Translations under genes and position numbers: made by a program
Origin: Melioribacter sp.
Lineage (GTDB): Bacteria; Bacteroidota; Ignavibacteria; Ignavibacteriales; Melioribacteraceae
NCBI GenBank assembly: GCA_003155655.1
Contig: PMDS01000135.1
Location: forward strand, 18,636 to 82,635
Length of the DNA stretch: 64,000 nt
Reading direction: 5' to 3'
Part shown: piece after piece, positions 17,093-25,691 of the stretch
Layout of the letters: the number at the start of each line of letters is the position of its first letter
How positions within the stretch are numbered: position 1 is the first letter of the stretch
The notes under the pieces: model-generated
Told to the model about the DNA's origin: nothing
Database searches by the model: none
Seen by the model: only the letters and a program-made list of their open reading frames with translations

Positions 17093-17174
17093 TGCCCCGT
17101 AGTGTAATTGGCAACACGTCTGACTCTGGATCATCCCGACAATGTCGGGAAGGTTCGACCCTTGACTAAGTAGC
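17093..17174 (+). pseudogene. tRNA-Gln pseudogene, copy 1
   Basis: The acceptor 5' strand, D-arm and anticodon loop (CTCTGGA, anticodon CTG) match the intact gene. After GGATCA the normal GAAGACTTC is replaced by the hairpin TCCCGACAATGTCGGGA, and the 3' acceptor strand is lost (CTTGACTAAGTAGCA instead of CTGACGGGGCAGCA). The anticodon stem and acceptor stem cannot form. Confidence 0.8.
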
Positions 17175-17391
17175 AAAGATATGTTCTGTATAACACAGGA
17201 TTTTTGTGTTTTAAAGAAATGATGTGATGAAGGTTCTTCAATTTTACAATCATGTTTTCACGATTTATTTAAAGTTCGCCACGGTACCCGCAGAATGCTA
17301 GAAAAATTAAAAATAGTGGAAGAGAATATAAAACATATCAAGAAGGTTTGGTTTCTGGAATAATGTTATTTATTTTTGTGCTAAATTTTTT

Positions 17392-17473
17392 TGCCCCGTA
17401 GTGTAATTGGCAACACGTCTGACTCTGGATCATCCCGACAATGTCGGGAAGGTTCGACCCCTGACTAGATAGC
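17392..17473 (+). pseudogene. tRNA-Gln pseudogene, copy 2
   Basis: Same structure as copy 1, 299 bp further on: intact 5' half, the same hairpin replacement, and a decayed 3' end (CCTGACTAGATAGC). Confidence 0.8.
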
Positions 17474-17689
17474 AAAAATATATCCTGTATAACTCAGGAC
17501 TTTTGTGTTTTAAAGTAATGATGTGATGAAGATTCTGCAATTTTGCGATCATGTTTTCACGATTTATTTTAAGTTCGCCACCGTACCCACAAAACGCTAG
17601 AAAATTAAAAATTGTTGAAGACGACATAAAACATATCAAGAAGGTTTGGTTTCTGGAATAATGTTATTTATTTTTGTGCTAAATTTTTT

Positions 17690-17762
17690 TGCCCCGTAGT
17701 GTAATTGGCAACACGTCTGACTCTGGATCAGAAGACTTCAGGTTCGACCCCTGACGGGGCAG
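17690..17762 (+). tRNA. tRNA-Gln (anticodon CUG), integration target
   Basis: Intact cloverleaf. Acceptor TGCCCCG (17690-17696) pairs with CGGGGCA (17755-17761), discriminator G at 17762, CCA not encoded. The anticodon stem TCTGA/TCAGA encloses CTCTGGA, anticodon CTG at 17723-17725. The T-arm is TCAGG-TTCGACC-CCTGA. Its 3' part from the anticodon loop onward is the left attachment site of the island, so the 3' half was probably supplied by the element. Confidence 0.95.
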
Positions 17763-17807
17763 CACTTTCAAGCTGCATTCTAAATATCTCGTCTGATTTT
17801 CACTGAA
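17721..17807 (+). repeat. Left attachment site (attL)
   Basis: Begins in the tRNA anticodon loop (CTCTGGATCA) and continues past the tRNA into the element end (AAGCTGCATTCTAAATATC). Matches 58459-58546 with one single-base indel and a few substitutions. Confidence 0.88.
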
Positions 17808-17834
17808 ATTCTAGGTTAAATTCACTGAACATTT

Positions 17835-17868
17835 ACTGTACATACTTAGAACTTAAATAATGTACAGT
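17835..17868 (+). promoter_or_regulatory. Inverted repeat upstream of the integrase (probable operator)
   Basis: ACTGTACAT (17835-17843) and ATGTACAGT (17860-17868) form a perfect 9-bp inverted repeat with a 16-bp spacer, ending 22 bp before the integrase start. Just upstream lie the direct repeats TTCACTGAA (about 17800 and 17822) and the 12-mer ACTGAACATTTA at 17824. The position suits repressor or integrase control of the integrase promoter. Confidence 0.6.
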
Positions 17869-17890
17869 GAACATCTTATAGGAGGTTCAC

Positions 17891-18928
17891 ATGTTTTTAG
17901 CCCAAAGAGCTAATGGTATCTATTTTATTGAATTTTTTGACCAACAATCTAAAAGAATCAAACGAAAATCCTTGGGTACGAAAAACCAAACGGAGGCTTA
18001 CTCTCTTTATTCAAAATTCTTCCAGGAGCCTATATATACTGATAAGAAAGAGAGTTTGCAGAATAAAAAAAGATTAGAAGAATTCCGAAAGGAATATGTC
18101 TCTTCGCTTCAACATACTCATTCTCAAAAGTATATCTCTTCCATTAATCTATCCTTTAAGAAGCTTATCGAACATTGTGGTAATATTGATTTGAATATTC
18201 TTAACACAATACTCATGCAAAAATTTATCAATGAAACCTATGGACGTACTAAAAGAAGCGCGGCATTGTATTTTAGAACGCTGAAGGCAGCATTTAATAA
18301 AAGTGTTGATTGGGATTATCTTTCAGAAAACCCATTAAGAAAAGTGAAATTGCCTCGAATTGAAAAATCATTTCCCGTTTTTATAACAGAGAACCAATTG
18401 AATACAATTCTTACGAAAGTTAATAATGAAAAATTTGTGAATATCTACAAAACAGCTTTTTATACCGGGATGAGACTTGGAGAGATTAGCAATCTTAAAT
18501 GGAAATCAATCAATCTTAATGAAAAATTAATTGTGGTTATTAATGATGAGAATTTTACTACAAAAAGTAAGAAGGAAAGAATCATTCCGATTAGTAACAA
18601 GTTAATCTCAATTTTTAACAATCTGAAACAGAATGTAAACTCATCAGATAAAGAGGATTATGTGTTTGGAAAATATCCAGATGTTAAAAGCAGTCAGGAT
18701 CACGTGAGCCGTAAATTTAAGGATGCCGTACTTGAAACCGGGATTGATTCTAGAATTCATTTTCATACACTAAGGCATAGTTTTGCTAGTAACTTAGTTC
18801 AAAAAGGGGCATCATTATATGTTGTTAAAGAACTTCTTGGGCATGAAAGCATAACAACCACACAGATTTACGCACATTTGCAGAAGGAAAATCTGATTAA
18901 TGCCGTGAAATTACTGGATAATATTTAA
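17891..18928 (+). CDS. Tyrosine recombinase / island integrase (int1)
   Basis: 345 aa. The C-terminal catalytic domain has the full set of residues: Arg195 in TGMRLGEISNLKW, a Lys hairpin (TTKSKKERIIPIS), His292 and Arg295 in HTLRHSF, His318 in LGHES, and the nucleophile Tyr327 in TTTQIYAH. The N-terminal part is a core-binding SAM-like domain (about 60-150). It performs site-specific integration and excision at the adjacent tRNA-Gln. A GGAGGT Shine-Dalgarno (17881-17886), strong for this genome, supports ATG 17891. It shares the same plan as the second integrase at 40522-41499 but is clearly a different sequence. Confidence 0.95.
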   Translation: MFLAQRANGIYFIEFFDQQSKRIKRKSLGTKNQTEAYSLYSKFFQEPIYTDKKESLQNKKRLEEFRKEYVSSLQHTHSQKYISSINLSFKKLIEHCGNIDLNILNTILMQKFINETYGRTKRSAALYFRTLKAAFNKSVDWDYLSENPLRKVKLPRIEKSFPVFITENQLNTILTKVNNEKFVNIYKTAFYTGMRLGEISNLKWKSINLNEKLIVVINDENFTTKSKKERIIPISNKLISIFNNLKQNVNSSDKEDYVFGKYPDVKSSQDHVSRKFKDAVLETGIDSRIHFHTLRHSFASNLVQKGASLYVVKELLGHESITTTQIYAHLQKENLINAVKLLDNI

Positions 18929-19033
18929 AATATAATTTATTCAGGCAATTTCGATGACTTTTGATTATTTTTTAATTGTATTAGACAATATTCTATTCTT
19001 CCTATTAATAATAATCAAATTCTGACAACTACA

Positions 19034-20356
19034 TTGAAGCTGAAAGAAACTGAAACAATTGAATTTAAGAAGTCTACTGCTGAACTTAATGATGCACTTA
19101 AATCCATTTCAGCAATACTTAATAAACACCAAAAAGGTGAATTATTCTTTGGTTTGAAAAACGATGGCTCTCCTGTTAAAAATTCAGTTTCGGAAAAAAC
19201 TTTGCGTGATATATCCCAATCTATTTCAACTAAAATTGAACCTAAAATATATCCTACTATTGTTACTACAACTATAGATGAAGTAGATATAATAAGAGTA
19301 TCATTCGAAGGCAGCCACATACCGTATTCTGCAGAAGGGAGGTATTTCATTAGAGTAGCCGATGAAGATAGACAGCTCTCTGCCGCTGAGTTAAAAAAAC
19401 TCATTATAAGAAATAAGAATTATAGATGGGATTCAGCTGTTAATCATACTGCTTCCTCAAAAGAGATCGATATTAAAAAAGTCAAAGAATTCTGCCGTCT
19501 TGCAGGGATTACTTTTACTAATGTTCGTGATGTTCTCGAATCATTAAATCTGTATGTAGATGAAACATTGACTAATGCTGCTGTCATTTTATTCGCAAAA
19601 AACCCTTATAAGTATTTTTTCAACGCCAGACTGATGTGTGCTGTTTTCGCATCAGATAATACTGCTTCTATCCTTGATCAAAAAGAATTTCACGGTGATT
19701 TATTTACACTTATTAGAGAAGCCGAACTTTATATTCTTAAAAATATACATATCGGAATGGAAGTTGAAGGTTTGTACCGAAATGATGTACCTGAGATCAA
19801 TCAAGAAGCTATTCGAGAAGCAATTATTAATGCTTTTATACATAGAGATTACACAGAACTTGATTTCGTTTCCTTAAATGTATTCAAAAACCGGGTTGAA
19901 ATTAGAAGTCCCGGTGGGTTATTTGGCGGTCTTCAAATCCGGGATATAGTTAAGCGGCATATCTCAAAAAGAAGAAACGAACTTATTGCTGATCTGTTAA
20001 GCCGTGCTCACTATGTAGAGCGTAAAGGAAGGGGTATTTCTTTAATCCTTGGCAAAGAACCCAAAACAAAATTCGAAGAGATCGCGGATTTATTTATCAC
20101 AACTTTCCAGCGCAAACCAGATTTAATCCCTCAGCCCAAAAGGGGAATAAATGAGGGTGTAAATGAGGGTATAAGTGAGGGTATAAAATCTATATTAGAT
20201 TTTATAAAAGGGAATCCCGGCATTAATGCTGTTAAACTTTCAGAAGAAACTAATATTCCGTTAAAGACATTGGAAAGATGGGTAAGGTCGCTAAAAAAGA
20301 AACAAGCAATCGAATTCCGAGGAAGTAGAAAAACCGGCGGCTATTTTGTAAAATAA
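19034..20356 (+). CDS. AlbA_2/Schlafen-type DNA-binding domain + GHKL-like ATPase domain regulator
   Basis: 440 aa. Residues 1 to about 120 are an AlbA_2 (Schlafen-type) domain: ETETIEFKKS, GELFFGLKNDG, then GRYFIRVADEDRQLS. Residues about 130-350 are the HATPase_c_4/RecG-C-like domain typical of these proteins (REAIINAFIHRDY, RVEIRSPGGLFGG, RRNELIADLLSRAHYVERKGRGI). A winged-helix tail follows (NAVKLSEETNIPLKTLERWVR). Before it lies a short amino-acid repeat NEGVNEGISEGI made by a 15-bp DNA repeat at 20149-20186. It is probably a transcriptional regulator; such genes often sit in defence islands. TTG 19034 is the likely start, and no good ribosome site is visible. It precedes the helicase operon by 126 bp. 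Confidence 0.85.
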   Translation: MKLKETETIEFKKSTAELNDALKSISAILNKHQKGELFFGLKNDGSPVKNSVSEKTLRDISQSISTKIEPKIYPTIVTTTIDEVDIIRVSFEGSHIPYSAEGRYFIRVADEDRQLSAAELKKLIIRNKNYRWDSAVNHTASSKEIDIKKVKEFCRLAGITFTNVRDVLESLNLYVDETLTNAAVILFAKNPYKYFFNARLMCAVFASDNTASILDQKEFHGDLFTLIREAELYILKNIHIGMEVEGLYRNDVPEINQEAIREAIINAFIHRDYTELDFVSLNVFKNRVEIRSPGGLFGGLQIRDIVKRHISKRRNELIADLLSRAHYVERKGRGISLILGKEPKTKFEEIADLFITTFQRKPDLIPQPKRGINEGVNEGISEGIKSILDFIKGNPGINAVKLSEETNIPLKTLERWVRSLKKKQAIEFRGSRKTGGYFVK

Positions 20357-20482
20357 TTACATTATGTTAAGAAATGTATTTAATTGCTAAAATTCTATTC
20401 ATACATACTCAATTTTAACAAAATTATTAAAGAGCATTTGTAAATCATAGAAATTTGATTAGTCTTATTAATATGGCCTGAC

Positions 20483-23400
20483 GTGAAAAATATATTCACC
20501 TTACATAATGATATTATGAGCGATTATAAGCTGTATTTAGACAGCTTCATTAATATCGCTGATGAAGAAATCAATTCCAAAGTTAGAGCCGAGTTGGAGT
20601 CAGGCAGATTGTATCCCGAACCACTAATTCAATTTAATCCAACTTTTGAATCCGGGGGAACTGTAAATGATTTGGTAAAACAAGGTGTTTTACATAGTGA
20701 CCTCAATAATATTTTTTATGATGAATTAGGCAAATCATGGTCTATTTATAAACATCAGAGCGAAGCAATCAAACTTGGGAATGAAGGTAGAGGATTTGTT
20801 GTTACATCGGGTACCGGTTCCGGTAAAAGTTTAACCTATATTTCTACCATATTTAATTACCTATTTCAAACTCCTTCCTCAAACGGAATTAAAGCAATAA
20901 TCGTTTATCCATTGAATGCATTAATAAATTCACAAGAAGTTGCATTAAAGAATTTCAATGAGAACTATAAAAAAAGAACGGGTGACAGCTTACCGTTCAC
21001 CTTTGCTAAATATACCGGGCAGGAAAATCAATCTGATAGAGAAAAAGTAATTACAAGTCCGCCGGATATTCTGCTTACAAATTACATGATGTTAGAATTG
21101 CTGATGGTTAGAAAAAATGATGAGGATCTGAGAAATTCTTTTTTGGAAAACTTGAAATACCTTGTCTTTGATGAACTTCACGTTTATAAAGGAAGACAAG
21201 GCGCTGATGTTTCACTATTAATTCGGAGATTAAAAGCTGTAAGTAAAAACTCGAATATTATTTGTATAGGAACCTCGGCTACGATGGCCTCGGGAACTGT
21301 TGCCGAACAAAAAGAGATAGTTGCAAAAGTAGCATGCAACTTCTTTGATTCATTATTTACACCTGAACAAATTATTGTTGAATCACTTACTTATTCAACA
21401 TTAGATAAAATACCCGATAAAAATGAGTTAAAAAAAACGATAGAAGAAAAGGTTCAAAATAAATCTAAAGACGAATTGTTATGTAATCCAATTGCAATTT
21501 GGTTGGAACGAAAAATTGGAATTAAAGAGGATGGGAATAATAAAGTAAGAAATAATCCACAATCTTTGTCGGATATTGCAAAACAATTATCGGTTGAAAC
21601 AGATAGCTCAGTTGAGAAATGTCAACAAAATATTGTTGAAATCTTAACACAAGCTGAATCGATTAACATAAAAAGTGTGCAGGAGAAAAATAAAGAAACG
21701 ATACTCCCATTCAAATTGCACCAGTTCATTTCACAAACAGGGTATGTTTATGTTACTCTTCAAAAATCCGGTGAAAGGTTTATTACGTTGGACACAAGCC
21801 CGACCGTAAAATTTTCTGAAAACGGACCCGAAATCCCAGTATTCCAAACAGTGTTCAGCAGAATTAGTGGACATGAGTTCATCTGTGTAAGAAAAGATTA
21901 TGATGATCCTGACGGAAAGAAATTTGTATTTCGGGATTTTAATAATAATCAAAATCCTAGAAACGAAGATGATCTCAAAATAAATGACGGGCTAAAAACA
22001 CATAAAAGAAAAAGAACCCAGGATGAATTTAAAGACGGCTATTTGCTATTTGAAAAAAATTACAACATGAAGATCGAAGAATTCATTGAAATTCTCCCAG
22101 CTTCCTGGGTAACAAAATCCGGTAAAATTGATCCATCCAAAGAAATGTTTTTTCCAAAGGAAGTTTATGTGACTAAAGATGGTTATTTCTCAGAATCACC
22201 GAATGATGGAGAAAAAGCCTGGTTTTTAGCTGCACCCCTCATTTATGATCCTACTTGCGGAGTAATTTATCAAGAAACAAAACTGAGCGAGAAAACAAAA
22301 CTTATATCTTTAGGAAATGAAGGGCGATCCACCTCAACAACATTAATTACACTTCAAACATTGCTTGCACTTTATAAGCATGGAAAACTTCTGAAAGAAC
22401 AAAAATTAATGAGTTTCACAGATAACAGACAGGACGCTTCATTACAAGCAGGGCACTTTAACGATTTTATACAAGTAGTACACCTTCGCTCTGCAATCGA
22501 GAAAGTTTTAAGAAATGAAAATTCCGGTTTACCGATATATGATTTGATTTATAAGGTTCAAGACTCGTTAAATTTATCAGAGACTGAATACGCTCAAAAT
22601 CCTTCCGGTGATCCCGAATATCCGAATGAAACTAATCGAGCAGCATTAAGAAATTATATTAGTTATAGAATTATCCAGGACCTTAAAAGAGGCTGGCGTT
22701 ACGTTTTGCCAAACTTAGAACAAACTGCGTTACTTGAAATTACCTATCAAAATATTGATACTTATTGCGGTAATGAAATGTTTTGGACCGATATTAATTT
22801 GTTAAATGAATGGACGCCTCAAGAAAGAAAAGAATTTATCACACAAATCCTAGACTATTTTAGAAACAGTTATGCTATTGATTTTGAACTGCTCAGATAC
22901 GAAAATCGTTTAAGAATCCAAGATGAATTAAATAATACACTAAATAAAGAAAAACTTTGGTCTTTAGATAAAGGGGAGAGACTCGATGCCCCGAATTTTC
23001 TTTCGTTGCAAGGTAGGGATAAAGCCCCGAGAGAAACATACATTCAAAGTATTGGATCACGAAGTCGTTTAGCCAGGTTTGTTAATTACGAATTTCGTAA
23101 ATCAAGTCGTCATCAACCTAATTCTGAAGAATACAACAGTTTTATGTCTAAAATTCTAGTATTGCTGACCGACAAGATGCATTTATTGAAAAGACAAATT
23201 ATCAAAGCCGAAAAAGGTGAAAAAGAATCTTATCAATTAGTTTTGTCTACGGTACTTTGGAGGAATGGAGATCAAGTAAATATAACCACAGACAAGACTT
23301 CATACATTACTATTAGTAATGAAAATGAAATTAAAATAAAACCGCATTTATATTTCCAGAAATTATATAAGGTAGATTTTTCAAAACTACCTAAATCTTA

Positions 23401-25681
23401 TATAGCAGCGGAACACTCAGGCCAAATATCAACTGAAGAAAAGATTCAAAGAGAAGGGAATTTTAATGATGCTATTGAATTAAGCGCTTTGTATTGTTCA
23501 CCTACTATGGAATTGGGAATTGATATTTCATCATTAAATATTGTACACATGAGAAATGTTCCGCCGAGCCCGGCAAACTATGCGCAACGCAGCGGGCGTG
23601 CTGGTAGAAGCGGACAATCTGCATTGGTATTTACATACGCGTCAAAATTTTCTTCGCACGATAAACATTATTTTGCCGATCCGGTGAAAATGGTATCGGG
23701 TATTGTTCAAGCACCGAGAATAGACTTAACAAACGAAGAACTCATAAGATCACATATCAATGCGACGGTTTTATATTTTTTGAATGCCGAGGAGTTTAAA
23801 CCATCCTTGCTTGAATTAATAGATATTGCTGGAAAAACGTATAAGCTAAAAAGCGAGCTTAAAACAAAATATCAGGATGTAATTGATTCAAGATTCGATG
23901 AAATTTTGCTTTTAGTAAAAAATATTTTAAAAAATATCCGTCTATACGATACCAACTGGTATACTGATGAATGGTTAGAAATTCAAATTAAAAACGTGCC
24001 AATTAAACTTGAAAACTCTTTATTGCGCTGGAGAAAAATGTACTTAGATGCATTGCGCCAAATGAATGAGGCACATGAAATTAAAACCAGTCCCATAATA
24101 AAAGACCAGGTAGAAAAAAGAATTGCAGATCGATCATATTGGTTGGCGGAGAATCGTATGCATCTATTGTTAAATAACTCGGAGAAAAGCAAAAACTCAA
24201 CACTTTCAGAATTTTATACCTTCCGATATTTAGCTTCCGAAGGTTTTTTGCCGGGATATAATTTTACACGTTTACCGATACGTGTATTTCTTGGCGGAAG
24301 GGATAGAAACGAATCCTTATCAAGACCGCGATTTTTAGGGCTAAGGGAATATGGACCAAATAATTTGATATATCATAACGGTGGGAAGTATAAGATTACA
24401 CGCTATACTCCAAACGATGTTGCTCTGAATCTATCAAAAATCAAAATTTCCAAAGACACTAATTATGCTTTCCTAAATGAAGAAGGAGCCGGGAAAAATC
24501 AGGATCCGATAACGGGAGTTCAGTTTAACTCAAGCAATTTGGATTTGTACGATAATCTATTTGAACTGGAAGAAGCACAATCCGAAAACATAGAGCGCAT
24601 TTCATGTATGGAAGAAATACGTACTTCCGAGGGATACGTTATTGATTTGTATCTCAATAGTGCGGATAATCTTGAGGATGCTACAAAAATAAAATTAACC
24701 GTCGATGGGGAAGAGCTTATGAAGCTTTTTTATGTTCCCTCGGCAAAGTTGATTATGCTGAACAAAAAATGGAGACGTAGCAGCGAAGAAGGATTCTTTA
24801 TTGGAGAGAAATCAGGATTATTAAAAACACAAAAACAATTGGAGAAGCCAAACCCGGATGATAAGCCATCGAACGTTCGTCTATTTACTTATGACACTTC
24901 GGATGTTTTATATATTCAACCGGTAAAAGCGTTAAACTTGAGCGAAGAAGGTGTAGTAACAATGCAATATGCTTTGGAAAAAGCTGTAGAATCATATTAC
25001 AATATTGAGCCTGTTGAAATTGCTGCAAAACTTATGGGAAGTAGTGAATATAAAAATATAATGCTCTATGAATCGGCTGAAGGTAGCATTGGTGTTTTAA
25101 AAGATATAGCGAGAAACCCAGCGAAACTCAGAAGTCTTTTCCAAAAGGCTTATGAAATTTGCGGCTATGATTATGAATCTAAGAAGGACAATTACCCGGA
25201 CCGTCCAAAGGCAACCTATGATGATTTATTGAGTTATTATAATCAGATGGATCACAATAAAATAAATAGGCATTCCGTGAAGAATGCATTGGAATTGTTG
25301 ATAATTTCAAATCCGGACGATACACTGGGTTCTACATACGAAGAAAAATATGAAATGTTGAATAAAGGATTACATCAAAAAAGTGCGGGTGAAAAAACAT
25401 TATTAGATTTCCTTTTTAATAACGGTTATAGACTTCCTGATTACACTAATTACAATTTGGAGCAGTTTTATATCCAACCGGATTTTGTCTATGAAAAAGA
25501 TAGAGTTTTGATTTTTGTAGACGGAGGCATTCATAAAAACACAGCATTAAAAACAAGTGATGAAAAAAAGCGAAGGGTACTCGAATTGGCGGGTTTTGAT
25601 GTTTTGGTTTGGGACTATACTGCGGAAGCAGTTTCATCTTTTGTTGAACGACGACAAGATATTTTCAGAAAAGTTAGATGA
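20483..25681 (+). CDS. DISARM DrmA/DrmB-like fused helicase (DUF1998-like) with C-terminal nuclease-like domain
   Basis: 1732 aa. Superfamily 2 helicase motifs: SGTGSGKS (about 108-116), DELH (230-233), GTSATM (about 262), and QRSGRAGRSGQ (about 1035-1045) preceded by SPTMELGIDISSLNIVHMRN. The helicase halves are separated by a long insert (about 300-950). Near residue 1530 the sequence YESAEGSIGVLKDI matches the DUF1998-type segment of DrmB/MrfA proteins, though a four-Cys cluster is not obvious. The last 70 residues (PDFVYEKDRVLIFVDGGIH ... LAGFDVLVWDY) resemble a DUF559/Vsr-like PD-(D/E)XK nuclease. In DISARM, DrmA and DrmB act together against incoming phage DNA; here both seem joined, with a nuclease added. 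Druantia DruE is another large DUF1998 helicase and an alternative label. GTG start at 20483; ATG 20516 is possible. Confidence 0.82.
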   Translation: MKNIFTLHNDIMSDYKLYLDSFINIADEEINSKVRAELESGRLYPEPLIQFNPTFESGGTVNDLVKQGVLHSDLNNIFYDELGKSWSIYKHQSEAIKLGNEGRGFVVTSGTGSGKSLTYISTIFNYLFQTPSSNGIKAIIVYPLNALINSQEVALKNFNENYKKRTGDSLPFTFAKYTGQENQSDREKVITSPPDILLTNYMMLELLMVRKNDEDLRNSFLENLKYLVFDELHVYKGRQGADVSLLIRRLKAVSKNSNIICIGTSATMASGTVAEQKEIVAKVACNFFDSLFTPEQIIVESLTYSTLDKIPDKNELKKTIEEKVQNKSKDELLCNPIAIWLERKIGIKEDGNNKVRNNPQSLSDIAKQLSVETDSSVEKCQQNIVEILTQAESINIKSVQEKNKETILPFKLHQFISQTGYVYVTLQKSGERFITLDTSPTVKFSENGPEIPVFQTVFSRISGHEFICVRKDYDDPDGKKFVFRDFNNNQNPRNEDDLKINDGLKTHKRKRTQDEFKDGYLLFEKNYNMKIEEFIEILPASWVTKSGKIDPSKEMFFPKEVYVTKDGYFSESPNDGEKAWFLAAPLIYDPTCGVIYQETKLSEKTKLISLGNEGRSTSTTLITLQTLLALYKHGKLLKEQKLMSFTDNRQDASLQAGHFNDFIQVVHLRSAIEKVLRNENSGLPIYDLIYKVQDSLNLSETEYAQNPSGDPEYPNETNRAALRNYISYRIIQDLKRGWRYVLPNLEQTALLEITYQNIDTYCGNEMFWTDINLLNEWTPQERKEFITQILDYFRNSYAIDFELLRYENRLRIQDELNNTLNKEKLWSLDKGERLDAPNFLSLQGRDKAPRETYIQSIGSRSRLARFVNYEFRKSSRHQPNSEEYNSFMSKILVLLTDKMHLLKRQIIKAEKGEKESYQLVLSTVLWRNGDQVNITTDKTSYITISNENEIKIKPHLYFQKLYKVDFSKLPKSYIAAEHSGQISTEEKIQREGNFNDAIELSALYCSPTMELGIDISSLNIVHMRNVPPSPANYAQRSGRAGRSGQSALVFTYASKFSSHDKHYFADPVKMVSGIVQAPRIDLTNEELIRSHINATVLYFLNAEEFKPSLLELIDIAGKTYKLKSELKTKYQDVIDSRFDEILLLVKNILKNIRLYDTNWYTDEWLEIQIKNVPIKLENSLLRWRKMYLDALRQMNEAHEIKTSPIIKDQVEKRIADRSYWLAENRMHLLLNNSEKSKNSTLSEFYTFRYLASEGFLPGYNFTRLPIRVFLGGRDRNESLSRPRFLGLREYGPNNLIYHNGGKYKITRYTPNDVALNLSKIKISKDTNYAFLNEEGAGKNQDPITGVQFNSSNLDLYDNLFELEEAQSENIERISCMEEIRTSEGYVIDLYLNSADNLEDATKIKLTVDGEELMKLFYVPSAKLIMLNKKWRRSSEEGFFIGEKSGLLKTQKQLEKPNPDDKPSNVRLFTYDTSDVLYIQPVKALNLSEEGVVTMQYALEKAVESYYNIEPVEIAAKLMGSSEYKNIMLYESAEGSIGVLKDIARNPAKLRSLFQKAYEICGYDYESKKDNYPDRPKATYDDLLSYYNQMDHNKINRHSVKNALELLIISNPDDTLGSTYEEKYEMLNKGLHQKSAGEKTLLDFLFNNGYRLPDYTNYNLEQFYIQPDFVYEKDRVLIFVDGGIHKNTALKTSDEKKRRVLELAGFDVLVWDYTAEAVSSFVERRQDIFRKVR

Positions 25682-25691
25682 TATACCGATT

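Larger units (their letters stand above)
17003..17720 (+). repeat. Tandem array of about 299-bp units carrying tRNA-Gln copies
   Basis: Units begin at 17003, 17301 and 17600, each with a GAAAA-TTAAAAAT motif. Each carries the 3' end of the upstream coiled-coil gene, a conserved spacer (TTTTTGTGCTAAATTTTTTT) and a tRNA-Gln 5' half. Units 1 and 2 then have a broken tRNA 3' half and a shared tail containing a short frame starting MKVLQFYNHVFTIY. Unit 3 instead runs into the intact tRNA-Gln and the island. Confidence 0.85.

Noticed and set aside
17430..17639. Minus-strand frame in the tRNA-Gln repeat unit
   Set aside because: It crosses a tRNA pseudogene and is disrupted in the sister unit.
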